Shown: positions 26,845 through 35,097 of the stretch, piece by piece
Layout: every line of letters starts with the position of its first letter
Position numbering within the stretch: position 1 is the first letter of the stretch
Assembly: GCF_009728995.1 (NCBI RefSeq)
Contig: NZ_VTZW01000016.1
Coordinates: 330,421 to 394,420 of the forward strand
Length of the DNA stretch: 64,000 nt
Reading direction: 5' to 3'
Source of the DNA: Streptomonospora sp. PA3
GTDB taxonomy: Bacteria; Actinomycetota; Actinomycetes; Streptosporangiales; Streptosporangiaceae
Made by a program: the position numbers and the translations under genes
Notes under the pieces: model-generated
Told to the model about the DNA's origin: nothing
Databases searched by the model: none
What the model saw: only the letters and a program-made list of their open reading frames with translations

Positions 26845-27690
26845 TCACCGGCGGTATGCCGCCGCCAGGGCGCTCAGCATCGCCGAGCAGCCCGCGTCGA
26901 CGGTGAGCGCGGCGGCCCCGTCCGATCGTGTCGGTCCGCGGTTGACGATCGCCACCGGCTTGCCCTGGTCGACCGCGCGCTTGACGAAACGGCGGCCCGA
27001 CAGCACGGTCAGCGACGAACCCGCCACCAGCAGGGCCTCGGCCTCGTCGACGAGCCGGTAGCCCTCCAGCACCCGCTCCGCCGGCACGTTCTCGCCGAAG
27101 TAGACGATGTCGGGCTTGAGGATCCCGCCGCAGTCCGCGCAGTCGGCCACGGTGAAGTCGCGGGTCGAGGCCAGGACAGCGTCGGCGTCGGGCGCGATCT
27201 CCACGTCCTCCACTCCCCCGGTGAACCCGGGGTTGAGCGCGGTGAGGCGCTCGGCCAGCCGCGCGCGGGGCTCCACCCGCGCACACGCCAGGCACATCAC
27301 CCGGTCGTAGCGTCCGTGCAGGTCGATGACGCTCCTGCTGCCCGCCGCCTCGTGCAGGGTGTCCACATTCTGCGTGATCACTCCGGACACCACTCCGGCC
27401 TCCTCCAGCTCGGCCAGCGCCCGGTGGCCGTCGTTGGGCCGCGTGGTGTGCATGTGGCGCCAGCCCACGTGGTTGCGCGCCCAGTAGTGGCGGCGGAAGG
27501 CGGCGTCGCCGACGAACTGCTGATAGGTCATCGGCTTGCGGGGCGGCGAGTCCGGGCCCCGGTAGTCGGGAATGCCCGAGTCCGTCGAGATTCCCGCCCC
27601 GGTCAGCGCGACCACCGGCCCCCGCCCCAAGAGCGCGCGCATCCGCGCGAGCGCGGTGGTGAGCTCCTCGGCGTCGAGCGTGTCGGTCAC
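26845..27690 (-). CDS. Sir2-family NAD-dependent protein deacylase (sirtuin)
   Basis: 281 aa. NAD-binding GAGISTDSGIPDYRG near residue 32, QNVDTLH, the catalytic His in IDLHGRYDRVMC, and two CxxC zinc pairs (CLAC and CADC) are all present. The C-terminal GSSLTVLSGRRF and VAIVNRGPT complete the Rossmann domain. The enzyme removes acyl groups from lysine in cytosolic proteins, consuming NAD. An acidic insertion (FTGGVEDVEIAPDADAVL) lies in the zinc-binding module. It is encoded alone; the GH43 gene downstream has its own regulatory region. Confidence 0.92.
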   Translation of the reverse strand: MTDTLDAEELTTALARMRALLGRGPVVALTGAGISTDSGIPDYRGPDSPPRKPMTYQQFVGDAAFRRHYWARNHVGWRHMHTTRPNDGHRALAELEEAGVVSGVITQNVDTLHEAAGSRSVIDLHGRYDRVMCLACARVEPRARLAERLTALNPGFTGGVEDVEIAPDADAVLASTRDFTVADCADCGGILKPDIVYFGENVPAERVLEGYRLVDEAEALLVAGSSLTVLSGRRFVKRAVDQGKPVAIVNRGPTRSDGAAALTVDAGCSAMLSALAAAYRR

Positions 27691-28252
27691 GCTTCGAGGG
27701 TATGCACGCGGGGCCGGATCCGGCCCCGCCCCCTCCCCCGGCGGGGCCCACCCGCGCGTTTCCCGGCCGCGGGGCCCGCGGTCGCGCTCTGTGTGCCAAT
27801 TCTCAGGCGGCTGTCTCAGTCAGGCGACTTACGCGAGTGCTAGCGTTAAGCGGGCGCCCTGTCTGACTTGTACGAGCATGCGTAGAAGCGCGCCGATCGC
27901 CGAGGGTGCGCCCCGGCGACCGCAGACGGAGCGCCGTACCGCAGGCGGGGAAGCGGGTGACGATCGTGATGGACGGGGACGGTGCTGCGGCCCCGAGCCG
28001 CTCTCCCCTGGGCTCTTCCGGCGGCTGCACAGCAGGGCCCAGCCTGCGCTGGAGGAGCACCGATCCGCCTGCGCGCCTACCCGCCGCGGTGGACGGCCAC
28101 CGCGTCATTCTCCTCCGGCCCGCGGCCGCGGATCGCCTCCGGCCCAGCGCGCCCGCGCACCGCGCCGCCTGAGGCCCGGCGGCCGGACGCACCGGCGACC
28201 GGCTCCTCCACCCCCGCCCGAACCGCCCCACTGCAGCTGACGAGGTACGCCC
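27691..28252. other. 562-bp leader/intergenic region upstream of the MFS gene
   Basis: No convincing gene in either strand. A less GC-rich stretch at 27795-27880 contains AGTCAG ... CTGACT (6-bp arms about 42 bp apart) and CTTACGC followed by GCGTTAAG, candidate regulatory elements. No regulator gene adjoins the efflux pump, although DHA2 pumps usually have one; the region from 27880 to 28250 has no family-like sequence. Confidence 0.3.
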
Positions 28253-29791
28253 ATGACCGATACCGCGACGACCGCGACAGGAGCCTCCGATTCGCCCGAT
28301 GACCGGGCTGCTCCGGCACCGCGGTCCGGCCTGCTCATCGGCGTGCTGGTCGTCTCGGCGTTCGTGATGATCCTCAACGAGACGATCCTGAGCGTCGCAC
28401 TGCGGGACCTGACCGTCGCCCTGGACGTCTCCACCACCACGGTGCAGTGGCTGACCAGCGGCTTCCTGCTCACCATGGCGGTGGTCATCCCCACGACCGG
28501 CTTCCTGCTGGAGCGGTTCACGCCGCGCCAGGTCTTCCTGGCCTCGCTGACCATGTTCACCCTGGGCACGCTGCTCAGCGGGCTCGCCCCGGGCTTCGCG
28601 ACCCTGCTGGTCGGGCGCGTCGTGCAGGCGTGCGGCACCGCGGTCATGGTGCCGCTGCTGATGACCTCGGTGATGCGGCTGGTTCCGCCCAACCGGCGCG
28701 GCGCGACGATGGGCACGATCACCATCGTCATCGCCGTCGCGCCGGCGATCGGGCCGACCATCGGCGGGGCGGTGCTGGCCTCGCTGGGGTGGCGCTGGAT
28801 GTTCTGGCTCGTCCTCCCGCTGGCGGTGGCCGCGCTGGTCATCGGGGCGGTCTGGCTGCGCCTGGACAGCCGCACCCGGGCGGTGCCGCTGGACGTGCTC
28901 TCGGTGCTGCTGTCGGCGGTCGGGTTCGGCGGTCTGCTCTACGGCCTGTCCTCCGTCGGCGAGTCCGGCGGCGGGGAGCACCCGGTGCCGCCCTGGCTCG
29001 CGGTCGGGGCCGGGATCGCCGCGCTGGCGGTCTTCGTCGTGCGCCAGCTCCGCCTCCAGCGCCGCGATCGCGCGCTGCTGGACCTGCGGCCGTTCACCCA
29101 CCGCAGCTTCGTGGTCGCCCTGATCCTGGCCGGACTGCTGTTCATGTGCCTGCTGGGCGTCGCGTCGATCATGCTGCCCCTGTACCTGCAGACCGTCATG
29201 GATACCGGAACGTTCGTGAGCGGTCTGGCCGTGCTGCCCGGCGGACTGGTGCTGGGAGCGCTGGGCCGACCGGTCGGAGCGCTCTTCGACCGCTTCGGCG
29301 CCCGCCCTCTGGTGATCCCCGGGGCTCTGGCCATGGCGACGTCGCTGTGGCTGTTCACCGCGCTGGGCCCCGATTCGCCGCTGGCCGCGGTGATCGCGAT
29401 CCACATCGTGCTCATGACCGGGCTGGGGCTGATGATGACGCCGCTGATGACCGAGTCGCTGGGCGCTCTGCCCGACCACCTCTACTCCCACGGAAGCGCC
29501 ATCCTGGCCACCCTGCAGCAGGTCGCGGGAGCGTTCGGCACGGCCGTCTTCGTGACCGTCGCCGCGCTCGGCAGCGCCACGGCCGCGGGCACGCCCGACG
29601 CCTCCGGCCTGCGGACCGCGTTCTTCGTCGCCGGATGCATCGGCGTGCTCGCGGTGGTCACGGCGCTGTTCGTCCGCCGCCCCGCGGAGTCCCAACCGGT
29701 CGGCGACGACCGCGAGGCGCCGGCCGAGGCGGGGTCGGACGGCGAGCCCCGCGGGGGCGCGCCGCAGCCGGTTCGCGACGAACAGGGCTGA
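28253..29791 (+). CDS. DHA2-type MFS drug efflux transporter (14 TM)
   Basis: 512 aa. Fourteen hydrophobic helices. Motif C-like TIVIAVAPAIGPTIGGAV in helix 5 marks drug:H+ antiporters, and FMILNETILSVALRDL and WLTSGFLLTMAVVIPTTGFL are typical of the EmrB/QacA (DHA2) family. Export of lipophilic cations or antibiotics with proton uptake is the family role; the substrate is unknown. The start ATG 28253-28255 follows GACGAGG. The Pro/Gly-rich C-terminal 40 residues are cytosolic. It is convergent with the LysR gene, 39 bp apart. Confidence 0.9.
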   Translation: MTDTATTATGASDSPDDRAAPAPRSGLLIGVLVVSAFVMILNETILSVALRDLTVALDVSTTTVQWLTSGFLLTMAVVIPTTGFLLERFTPRQVFLASLTMFTLGTLLSGLAPGFATLLVGRVVQACGTAVMVPLLMTSVMRLVPPNRRGATMGTITIVIAVAPAIGPTIGGAVLASLGWRWMFWLVLPLAVAALVIGAVWLRLDSRTRAVPLDVLSVLLSAVGFGGLLYGLSSVGESGGGEHPVPPWLAVGAGIAALAVFVVRQLRLQRRDRALLDLRPFTHRSFVVALILAGLLFMCLLGVASIMLPLYLQTVMDTGTFVSGLAVLPGGLVLGALGRPVGALFDRFGARPLVIPGALAMATSLWLFTALGPDSPLAAVIAIHIVLMTGLGLMMTPLMTESLGALPDHLYSHGSAILATLQQVAGAFGTAVFVTVAALGSATAAGTPDASGLRTAFFVAGCIGVLAVVTALFVRRPAESQPVGDDREAPAEAGSDGEPRGGAPQPVRDEQG

Positions 29792-29830
29792 GCCCACGAG
29801 GCGCGGCGACCGCCGCAGCGCGAAAAGCAT

Positions 29831-30682
29831 TCACGACTGGTAGAGCTCAGTGAGCAGGGAGACGGCGGATCGCGTCGCCGGGTGCGGATCGTCGCGCCAC
29901 CAGATCAGGCGTACCGCGATGGGCGCGGCGTCGCGCAGCGGGCGGAAGGCCACACCAGGCCGCGGGTACTGGGCGACGGTACTCTCGGTGGTAACGCCGA
30001 CGCAGCGGCCCGTGGCGATGACGGCGAGCCAGTCGTCGACGTCCTGGACGTGTTCGACGCTCGGACGGCTCTCCGGCGGCCACATTTCGATAGTCGTGGT
30101 ACCGCTGCGCCGGTCGATGACAAGTCTGCGCTCGCTGATCTCGGCAAGCCGGAGGGAGCGGCGGCGGGCCCACGGGTCGTCGGAGGCCAGGGCGCAGAAC
30201 CGCCGCTCCAGCCCGACGATGACCCCGTCGAAGCGCCGCCGGTCGGGCTCGGTGCGCACCACGGCGAGGTCGCAGGCGCCCTCGGCGAGCCCGCCGGTAG
30301 CGGAGTTGGTGCGCACCAGCTGCAGTTCGACGTCCGGACGCAGCGCGGGCCAGCGACGTTGGAAATCCACGGTATGCCGGCCCATGGCCGACCAGGCGTA
30401 GCCGACGCGCAGGCGGGTGTGACCAGAGGTCGCTTCACGCACCAAGTCGTCGGCCTCGGCCAGCAGCCGCCGGGCACGAGCGATGACCTGCGCGCCGACA
30501 GCAGTGGGCACCACCTCCCGGCTCGTCCGGCGCAGCAGTCGGACACCAAGGGCCGATTCCAAAGCGGCCAGCGTGCGGGAGACAGCCGCCTGCGAGATGC
30601 CCAACTCGATGGCGGCGTCGGTGAAAGTGCCCGTATCGACGATGGCGACCAAGCACCGCAGCTGCCGCAGCTCCACATTCAT
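29831..30682 (-). CDS. LysR-family transcriptional regulator
   Basis: 283 aa. The N-terminal winged helix MNVELRQLRCLVAIVDTGTF, then ELGISQAAVSRTLAALESAL, is the LysR DNA-binding domain. The rest is the two-lobed effector-binding fold (RRFDGVIVGLERRFCAL, DWLAVIATGRCVGVTT). It is divergent from the EamA permease, whose start lies 69 bp away, the classical arrangement in which LysR controls the divergent gene. Start ATG 30680-30682. The inducer is unknown and may be the exported compound. Confidence 0.92.
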   Translation of the reverse strand: MNVELRQLRCLVAIVDTGTFTDAAIELGISQAAVSRTLAALESALGVRLLRRTSREVVPTAVGAQVIARARRLLAEADDLVREATSGHTRLRVGYAWSAMGRHTVDFQRRWPALRPDVELQLVRTNSATGGLAEGACDLAVVRTEPDRRRFDGVIVGLERRFCALASDDPWARRRSLRLAEISERRLVIDRRSGTTTIEMWPPESRPSVEHVQDVDDWLAVIATGRCVGVTTESTVAQYPRPGVAFRPLRDAAPIAVRLIWWRDDPHPATRSAVSLLTELYQS

Positions 30683-30751
30683 AACCGAAGCGTATAGCTG
30701 CCGCGCCGGATGCATTTTGCGGAATCGTCGCCGCAACGCACGCTCGGATCC

Positions 30752-31648
30752 ATGCATACGACGGCGCACACGCAGCGGACCCCGGAGAGTCCCGGCTCCG
30801 CTCCTAATAAGACCGGCCGCTCCGCAGGAATCGCGATGATGGCGGGCAGCGGCCTGTCGAATCAGGTCGGTGCAGCGATCGGTTCGTTCGCGTTCCCGGT
30901 GATCGGGCCGGTCGGCGTGGTCGCCGTACGGCAGTGGATCGCCGCAGCCGCACTGCTGGCGGTCGGTCGGCCTCGGCTGCGGTCGTTCACCCGGCACCAG
31001 TGGTGGCCGGTCCTGCTGCTGGCGGCGGTGTTCGCGGCGATGAACCTTTCGCTCTATAGCGCGATCGACCGCATCGGGCTCGGCCTGGCGGTCACGCTGG
31101 AATTCCTCGGCCCGCTCACGGTCGCACTGTCCGCCTCCCGCCGTACGAGCGATCTCGGCTGCGCGGTCATCGCCGCCATCGGCGTAGTCGCCTTGACCAG
31201 GCCGCAACCGTCGACGGATTTCCTCGGCATCGGCCTCGGTCTACTGGCCGCAGCGTGCTGGGCCTCCTATATCCTGCTCAACCGCTCCGTCGGCCGCCGA
31301 TTCCCCGGCGCCGAGGGGACAGCCGCAGCCGCCGGCCTGTCGGGCTTGCTCTTCGTGCCCATCGGCATCGTCGTGCTGGTCCAACACCCGCCGACCCCGG
31401 CCGCTCTGGCCTGTGCCGCAGCGGCGGGCATCCTGTCCTCGACGGTCCCGTTCCTCACCGACATGCTGGCGCTGCGCCGCGTTCCGGCCCACTTCTTCGG
31501 CATCTTCATGAGCATCAACCCGGTCCTGGCCGCCACCGTGGGTCTGGTCCTCCTCGGCCAGCACCTGCACATCGGCCAATGGCTCGGCATCGCGGCCATC
31601 GCCACAGCCAACACCGTCAGCGTCGCCTCCGCCAGCCGCCGCCCATGA
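30752..31648 (+). CDS. EamA/DMT-family permease (RhtA-like)
   Basis: 298 aa, about ten transmembrane helices in two homologous five-helix halves. Features are GPVGVVAVRQWIAAAALLAVG, NLSLYSAIDRIGLGLAVTLE and FLGPLTVALSASRR in the first half, and CWASYILLNRSVGRRF and FGIFMSINPVLAATVGLVLL in the second. RhtA-like members export amino acids such as threonine or homoserine. The start chosen is ATG 30752-30754; an in-frame ATG at 30710 would leave only 27 bp for the divergent promoters. Likely regulated by the adjacent LysR protein. Confidence 0.85.
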   Translation: MHTTAHTQRTPESPGSAPNKTGRSAGIAMMAGSGLSNQVGAAIGSFAFPVIGPVGVVAVRQWIAAAALLAVGRPRLRSFTRHQWWPVLLLAAVFAAMNLSLYSAIDRIGLGLAVTLEFLGPLTVALSASRRTSDLGCAVIAAIGVVALTRPQPSTDFLGIGLGLLAAACWASYILLNRSVGRRFPGAEGTAAAAGLSGLLFVPIGIVVLVQHPPTPAALACAAAAGILSSTVPFLTDMLALRRVPAHFFGIFMSINPVLAATVGLVLLGQHLHIGQWLGIAAIATANTVSVASASRRP

Positions 31649-31828
31649 GACCGAACCCCAAGAATTCCAGCTCTTCCGGCAGTTCACCCGCATGCCGGGC
31701 ACGACTCCGCGCAGCCCGCCGGTTCGAACCGCCGACCGGAGTACCAGGCGTGGCCCGCCGCCATTCGCGCGTTTCGTTTCCCGACCGCGTGGATGGCCGG
31801 GTATGGACGTCGCCGCTGCCGGCGCCCT

Positions 31829-31985
31829 GGTAGGAGGCGGCCATCGAGCCGAGGATCCGTAGCGCTTCCACGGATTTCGATCCCGGCTCGGCCAAGTAGG
31901 TGACCAGCATCTGATGCGGTGCACCCGGTGTCGTCCAGGCGACATAGGAGAGGTCGATGTCACCGACGTCGGCCCCGACCCCGCG
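31829..31985 (-). pseudogene. remnant of an XRE regulator: C-terminal end of an MmyB-like ligand-binding domain
   Basis: Minus-strand sequence reads VGDIDLSYVAWTTPGAPHQM then LVTYLAEPGSKSVEALRILG, matching the last about 50 residues of MmyB-type domains (...YTAEPGSPSEEALRLL...). Nothing upstream or downstream continues the protein: the helix-turn-helix and most of the domain are missing, and tRNA-Ala-2 lies 76 bp away. It is a decayed gene fragment, the only recognisable content of the 412-bp gap 31649-32060. Confidence 0.55.
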
Positions 31986-32060
31986 GCAACAAAGCGGCCG
32001 CTTCCGCCTCACCGGCGGAAACGGCCTCGAAAGGAGCGATTCGTACTATGACTGATCCGG

Positions 32061-32133
32061 TGGAGCTATGGGGATTCGAACCCCAGACCTCCTCCATGCC
32101 ATGGAGGCGCGCTACCGACTGCGCCATAGCCCC
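32061..32133 (-). tRNA. tRNA-Ala(GGC), copy 2
   Basis: Base-for-base identical over 73 nt to the copies at 24852 and 39861, with no CCA. Its upstream region differs: a TATAAA -10 box at 32145-32150 lies 12 bp before the 5' end, giving the best promoter of the three. Confidence 0.95.
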
Positions 32134-32233
32134 GTGTGCTCACCTTTATACCACCCGCTCGGGGGTGCATCGCCCGGCGCCGGGCGCCGGGGCCGTCGGA
32201 TCGAAGCCGGTCGAAGCGCAATAAGCTGGAACG

Positions 32234-32554
32234 GTGGCCGAGACGAAGCTTGAGATCCAGATGCTGCACGATCGCCTGCTCGTACGCCAGATCCCCGAGC
32301 AGGGCGAGCGGCGCAGCAGCGGCGGGCTGGTCATCCCCGAGACCGTGAAGATGGCCACCCGCCTGGTATGGGGCGAGGTCTGCGGCGCCGGCACCGGTGC
32401 CCGCCATGTGAAGACCGGCGACCGGGTGCTGTTCAACCCCGAGGACCAGAACGAGGTCGAACTGCACGCCGAGCGCTACCTGGTGCTGCGCGAGCGCGAC
32501 GTGCACGCCGTCGCCAACGAGCATCCCGAGCAGGGCACCGGCCTCTACCTCTGA
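32234..32554 (+). CDS. GroES-like (Cpn10 family) orphan co-chaperone
   Basis: 106 aa. Cpn10 landmarks are in order: LHDRLLVRQI, SSGGLVIPETVK, VKTGDRVLFNPEDQNEVEL and YLVLRERDVHAV. No groEL adjoins, and the mobile-loop segment is GGLVIPE rather than GIVLPD, so it is a paralogue rather than the main GroES. It may assist a GroEL elsewhere or have diverged. The start is GTG 32234-32236; an 8-10-residue C-terminal extension (EQGTGLYL) exceeds normal Cpn10. It lies 100 bp from tRNA-Ala-2 on the opposite strand. Confidence 0.8.
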   Translation: MAETKLEIQMLHDRLLVRQIPEQGERRSSGGLVIPETVKMATRLVWGEVCGAGTGARHVKTGDRVLFNPEDQNEVELHAERYLVLRERDVHAVANEHPEQGTGLYL

Positions 32555-32664
32555 TCCCGCCGGCGCCGCGCCGCCGGGCGAGCTGCGGCGCGGCCGCCGG
32601 GTAATCCTGCCGCGCCGCAGCGGCCCGAGCCCGCGGAGTCCCGCGCGGCGGCGTGCGGCGGGGC

Positions 32665-32997
32665 TCAGTCGGAAACGGCCATCTCCCCGAGCAGGGACCA
32701 GTCGTCCTGCGGCACCGTCGTGTTGACGATCCGCGGGGTTTCCGCGAGGTGGGGCGGCAGCGTCCGCTGGGCCGTCTTGAAGTGCTCGGAGCCGACGTGG
32801 GCGGCGCCGGCGTCGGCGTCGGCGTCGCGGAAAGCCTCGACCAGCACGTACTCGTTGGGGTCGGCGACGCTGCGGGACCACTCGAACCAGAGGCATCCCG
32901 GCTCGGAGCGGGTGGCCTGTGTGAAGTCGGCGGCGATCTCGGGCCACCTGTCGGCGTACTCGGGCTTGATCCGGAACTTGGCGGTGATGAAGATCAT
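32665..32997 (-). CDS. antibiotic biosynthesis monooxygenase (ABM) superfamily protein
   Basis: 110 aa ferredoxin-like alpha/beta barrel: MIFITAKFRIKPEYADRWPE, then SEPGCLWFEWSRS and EYVLVEAFRDADA and HVGSEHFKTAQ, the pattern of ABM/YgiN quinol monooxygenase proteins. These small dimers oxidise quinones or aromatic compounds without a cofactor; no substrate can be inferred. The start ATG 32995-32997 follows GGGGAG. Single gene, convergent with the GroES-like gene. Confidence 0.8.
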   Translation of the reverse strand: MIFITAKFRIKPEYADRWPEIAADFTQATRSEPGCLWFEWSRSVADPNEYVLVEAFRDADADAGAAHVGSEHFKTAQRTLPPHLAETPRIVNTTVPQDDWSLLGEMAVSD

Positions 32998-33256
32998 CGG
33001 CTCTCCCCTGCTCTCGTCTCGGACACGGGCGCACACCGGCGTCCCGGTCCCGACGAGCGCGCGGACCGGCGCGCGGGAGCGGGGTCGCCGGCTGCCGCCG
33101 GAAACGACGTTATCGGGGGCGGCCGGCCGCAGCGGCGCCGCAGCGGCCGCAAAGAGCGTGAGAATCGCCCCGCCGCGAGCGCGTCCGGCCGCGCCGCGCC
33201 CATGCGCCCGCGGGGACCGCCGCCGAGGCGCCGGGGTTCCCCGCGGGAACCCGGCG

Positions 33257-34198
33257 CTATACCGCCGGCCGGCTGTAGTGCTCGGCCAGTTCGGCGACGC
33301 CTTCGCGGTAGGTGGGCCGCTGCGGACGCCAGCCCAGCTCTTCGTGCGCCTTCGCGCTGCTCATCCGCACTCCCCCGGTCATCATGGCCTTGGCGTAGGG
33401 AGCGGATGTCAGCAGCCAGGTCGGCACGGCCGGCGGCTTGGGCGCGCCGACCGCGGCGGCGATCGCCGTCGCCAGGTCGGAGAAGCTGACCGGCTCGTCG
33501 TCGGCGACGTTGTACGCGGTGTCCGGGGCGCCGCGCTCCAGGGCGGCCAGGGTGGCGTCGGCGGCGTCGTCCACATACACCCAGGGCAGCACGCCCCCGT
33601 TGCGGACCACAGGCAGCCGTCGCCGCCGCAGGCCGTCCACCACGGCGTCGCCGGCCGGGCCGGGGCCGTAGAAGAGGCCGTAGCGCAACGAGATCCCACT
33701 CACGTGGTCCGCGTCGAAGATCTGCCGCTCGCTGGACCGCATCGCCGCGACGGCGTGCTCGAAGCGGCCGCGGCCGGGCGGGCCGAACCGGTCGGCCTCG
33801 GTGAGCACGCGGCCCCCGAAGTCGCCGTATCCGTAGCCGAAGACCATCGACTGGTTCACGAACCGCTCGGCACCCGTCCGCGCGGCGGCGGCGAGCAGGT
33901 TCTGGGTGCCCTCGATGCGCAGCCGGTTGGTGGCGGCCATGTCGCGGTGCATCATCGGCGGCTTCTTCAGCGCGGTCAGCTGTGAGATCACGGCGTCGAA
34001 CCGGTGCCCGTCGAGTGCCTGCAGCAGCCCGGGCCGGTCCAGCACGTCCACGTGGACGGGTGCGGCTCCCGCTGCGAGCAGCTTCTCGCGTCCGGCCGCG
34101 GACCGGTGGATCGCGGTGACGTCGTGCCCGGCCTCGCGCAGCCGCCGGGTGAGCGGTAATCCGATGGCGCCGGAGGCGCCTGCCAGCAGAACCCTCAT
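33257..34198 (-). CDS. NAD-dependent epimerase/dehydratase-family oxidoreductase (extended SDR)
   Basis: 313 aa. Rossmann GASGAIGLPLTRRL at the N-terminus, HVDVLDRPGLLQAL, then a substrate segment with ERFVNQSMVFGYGYGDF and LRYGLFYGPGPAGDAV, and C-terminal WVYVDDAADATLAAL. The usual YxxxK is not obvious: Tyr of GYGYGDF has no K four positions on, so this may be an atypical extended SDR. It starts ATG 34196-34198, two bases after the stop of the TetR gene, after AGAGGAG, so the pair is an operon. Confidence 0.8.
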   Translation of the reverse strand: MRVLLAGASGAIGLPLTRRLREAGHDVTAIHRSAAGREKLLAAGAAPVHVDVLDRPGLLQALDGHRFDAVISQLTALKKPPMMHRDMAATNRLRIEGTQNLLAAAARTGAERFVNQSMVFGYGYGDFGGRVLTEADRFGPPGRGRFEHAVAAMRSSERQIFDADHVSGISLRYGLFYGPGPAGDAVVDGLRRRRLPVVRNGGVLPWVYVDDAADATLAALERGAPDTAYNVADDEPVSFSDLATAIAAAVGAPKPPAVPTWLLTSAPYAKAMMTGGVRMSSAKAHEELGWRPQRPTYREGVAELAEHYSRPAV

Positions 34199-34200
34199 GG

Positions 34201-34854
34201 TTACTCCTCTGGTCGCTCCTGCGATTCCCGGACCGCGCCGGCGGTCGCGGCGGTCGCGGCGCCGGAACGGGCGCCGGCGATGAGCGCGGCGATCAGTACC
34301 GCGGCCGCGTTGGCGAAGCGTTGTTCGCCGACGCCGGTCGGGTGGCCGCCGAACCGGTCGGCCAGCAGCCAGTAGTGGGCGGTCGCCCCCTGCAGGACGA
34401 CGGTGACCGCCTCCCAGTCGGGGCCTTTGCCGTCCTCGCCGGCCAGGGCGATGAGCATCGCCGTGATCGCGTGGTGGAAGCGCACGATCTCGCCCTGGCC
34501 GAACCGCCCCAGCAGGTCCGGGAACGCGTCGAGATCGCGGAACAGCACGCGGTTGGCGTCGCGGTCCTCCTCCATGCGGCGCAGCCCTGCGTGCACCACC
34601 GAGGTCAGCTCCGCGACGGGGTCGGCCGAGTCGCGGACGCCCAGCCGTTCGGCGAGGTCCCGGCCGCCGGCCAGCAACCGGTCCAGGCCCTCGGACAGCA
34701 ACTCCTCCTTGGTGCGGAAGTGCTTGTACAGACTGCCGGAGCCGGGCGAGAGCCCCGCCGCCTCCTCGATCTGCGCGACCGACGTGGCCGCATATCCCCG
34801 CTCCCCGAACAGCCGCATCCCCTCGGCCAGCAGAAGGTCTTTTGTCCGTGCCAT
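34201..34854 (-). CDS. TetR/AcrR-family transcriptional regulator
   Basis: 217 aa. Helix-turn-helix residues 10-55: LLLAEGMRLFGERGYAATSV, then QIEEAAGLSPGSGSLYKHFR and TKEELLSEGL. The C-terminal domain is all-helical. It probably represses itself and the downstream epimerase-family gene (2-bp gap) through the inverted repeat 14 bp upstream of its start. The ligand is unknown. Confidence 0.9.
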   Translation of the reverse strand: MARTKDLLLAEGMRLFGERGYAATSVAQIEEAAGLSPGSGSLYKHFRTKEELLSEGLDRLLAGGRDLAERLGVRDSADPVAELTSVVHAGLRRMEEDRDANRVLFRDLDAFPDLLGRFGQGEIVRFHHAITAMLIALAGEDGKGPDWEAVTVVLQGATAHYWLLADRFGGHPTGVGEQRFANAAAVLIAALIAGARSGAATAATAGAVRESQERPEE

Positions 34855-34867
34855 ATCCGGAAGCTAG

Positions 34868-34885
34868 CAAGCAAGTGCTTGCTTG
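34868..34885. promoter_or_regulatory. probable TetR operator
   Basis: CAAGCAAG-TG-CTTGCTTG, perfect 8-bp arms around a 2-bp centre, a common TetR-type operator. It lies 14 bp upstream of the TetR start codon and overlaps the region expected for its promoter. Confidence 0.65.
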
Positions 34886-35097
34886 TCCACGGAGGTACCG
34901 CGCCCTTGAGGAGATCGGCCGGAGCCCCTGCGGGGCAGGGGAATCCGGACGGCAGCAGGGACGCGTCCGGTGCTGAACGTCCGTGGTGGCCGCCTCACAG
35001 GTCCGCGCAACGCCCTCCGGCCGACCACAGCGGGTCGAAGCCGCTGCCGTGCGCGACTCCGCCCGCGAAGAGGCGACCGCACGCACCCCGGCCGGGC

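Noticed and set aside
27803-29830. 675-codon minus-strand open frame over the MFS gene
   Set aside because: Shadow of the plus-strand MFS transporter; no family features.
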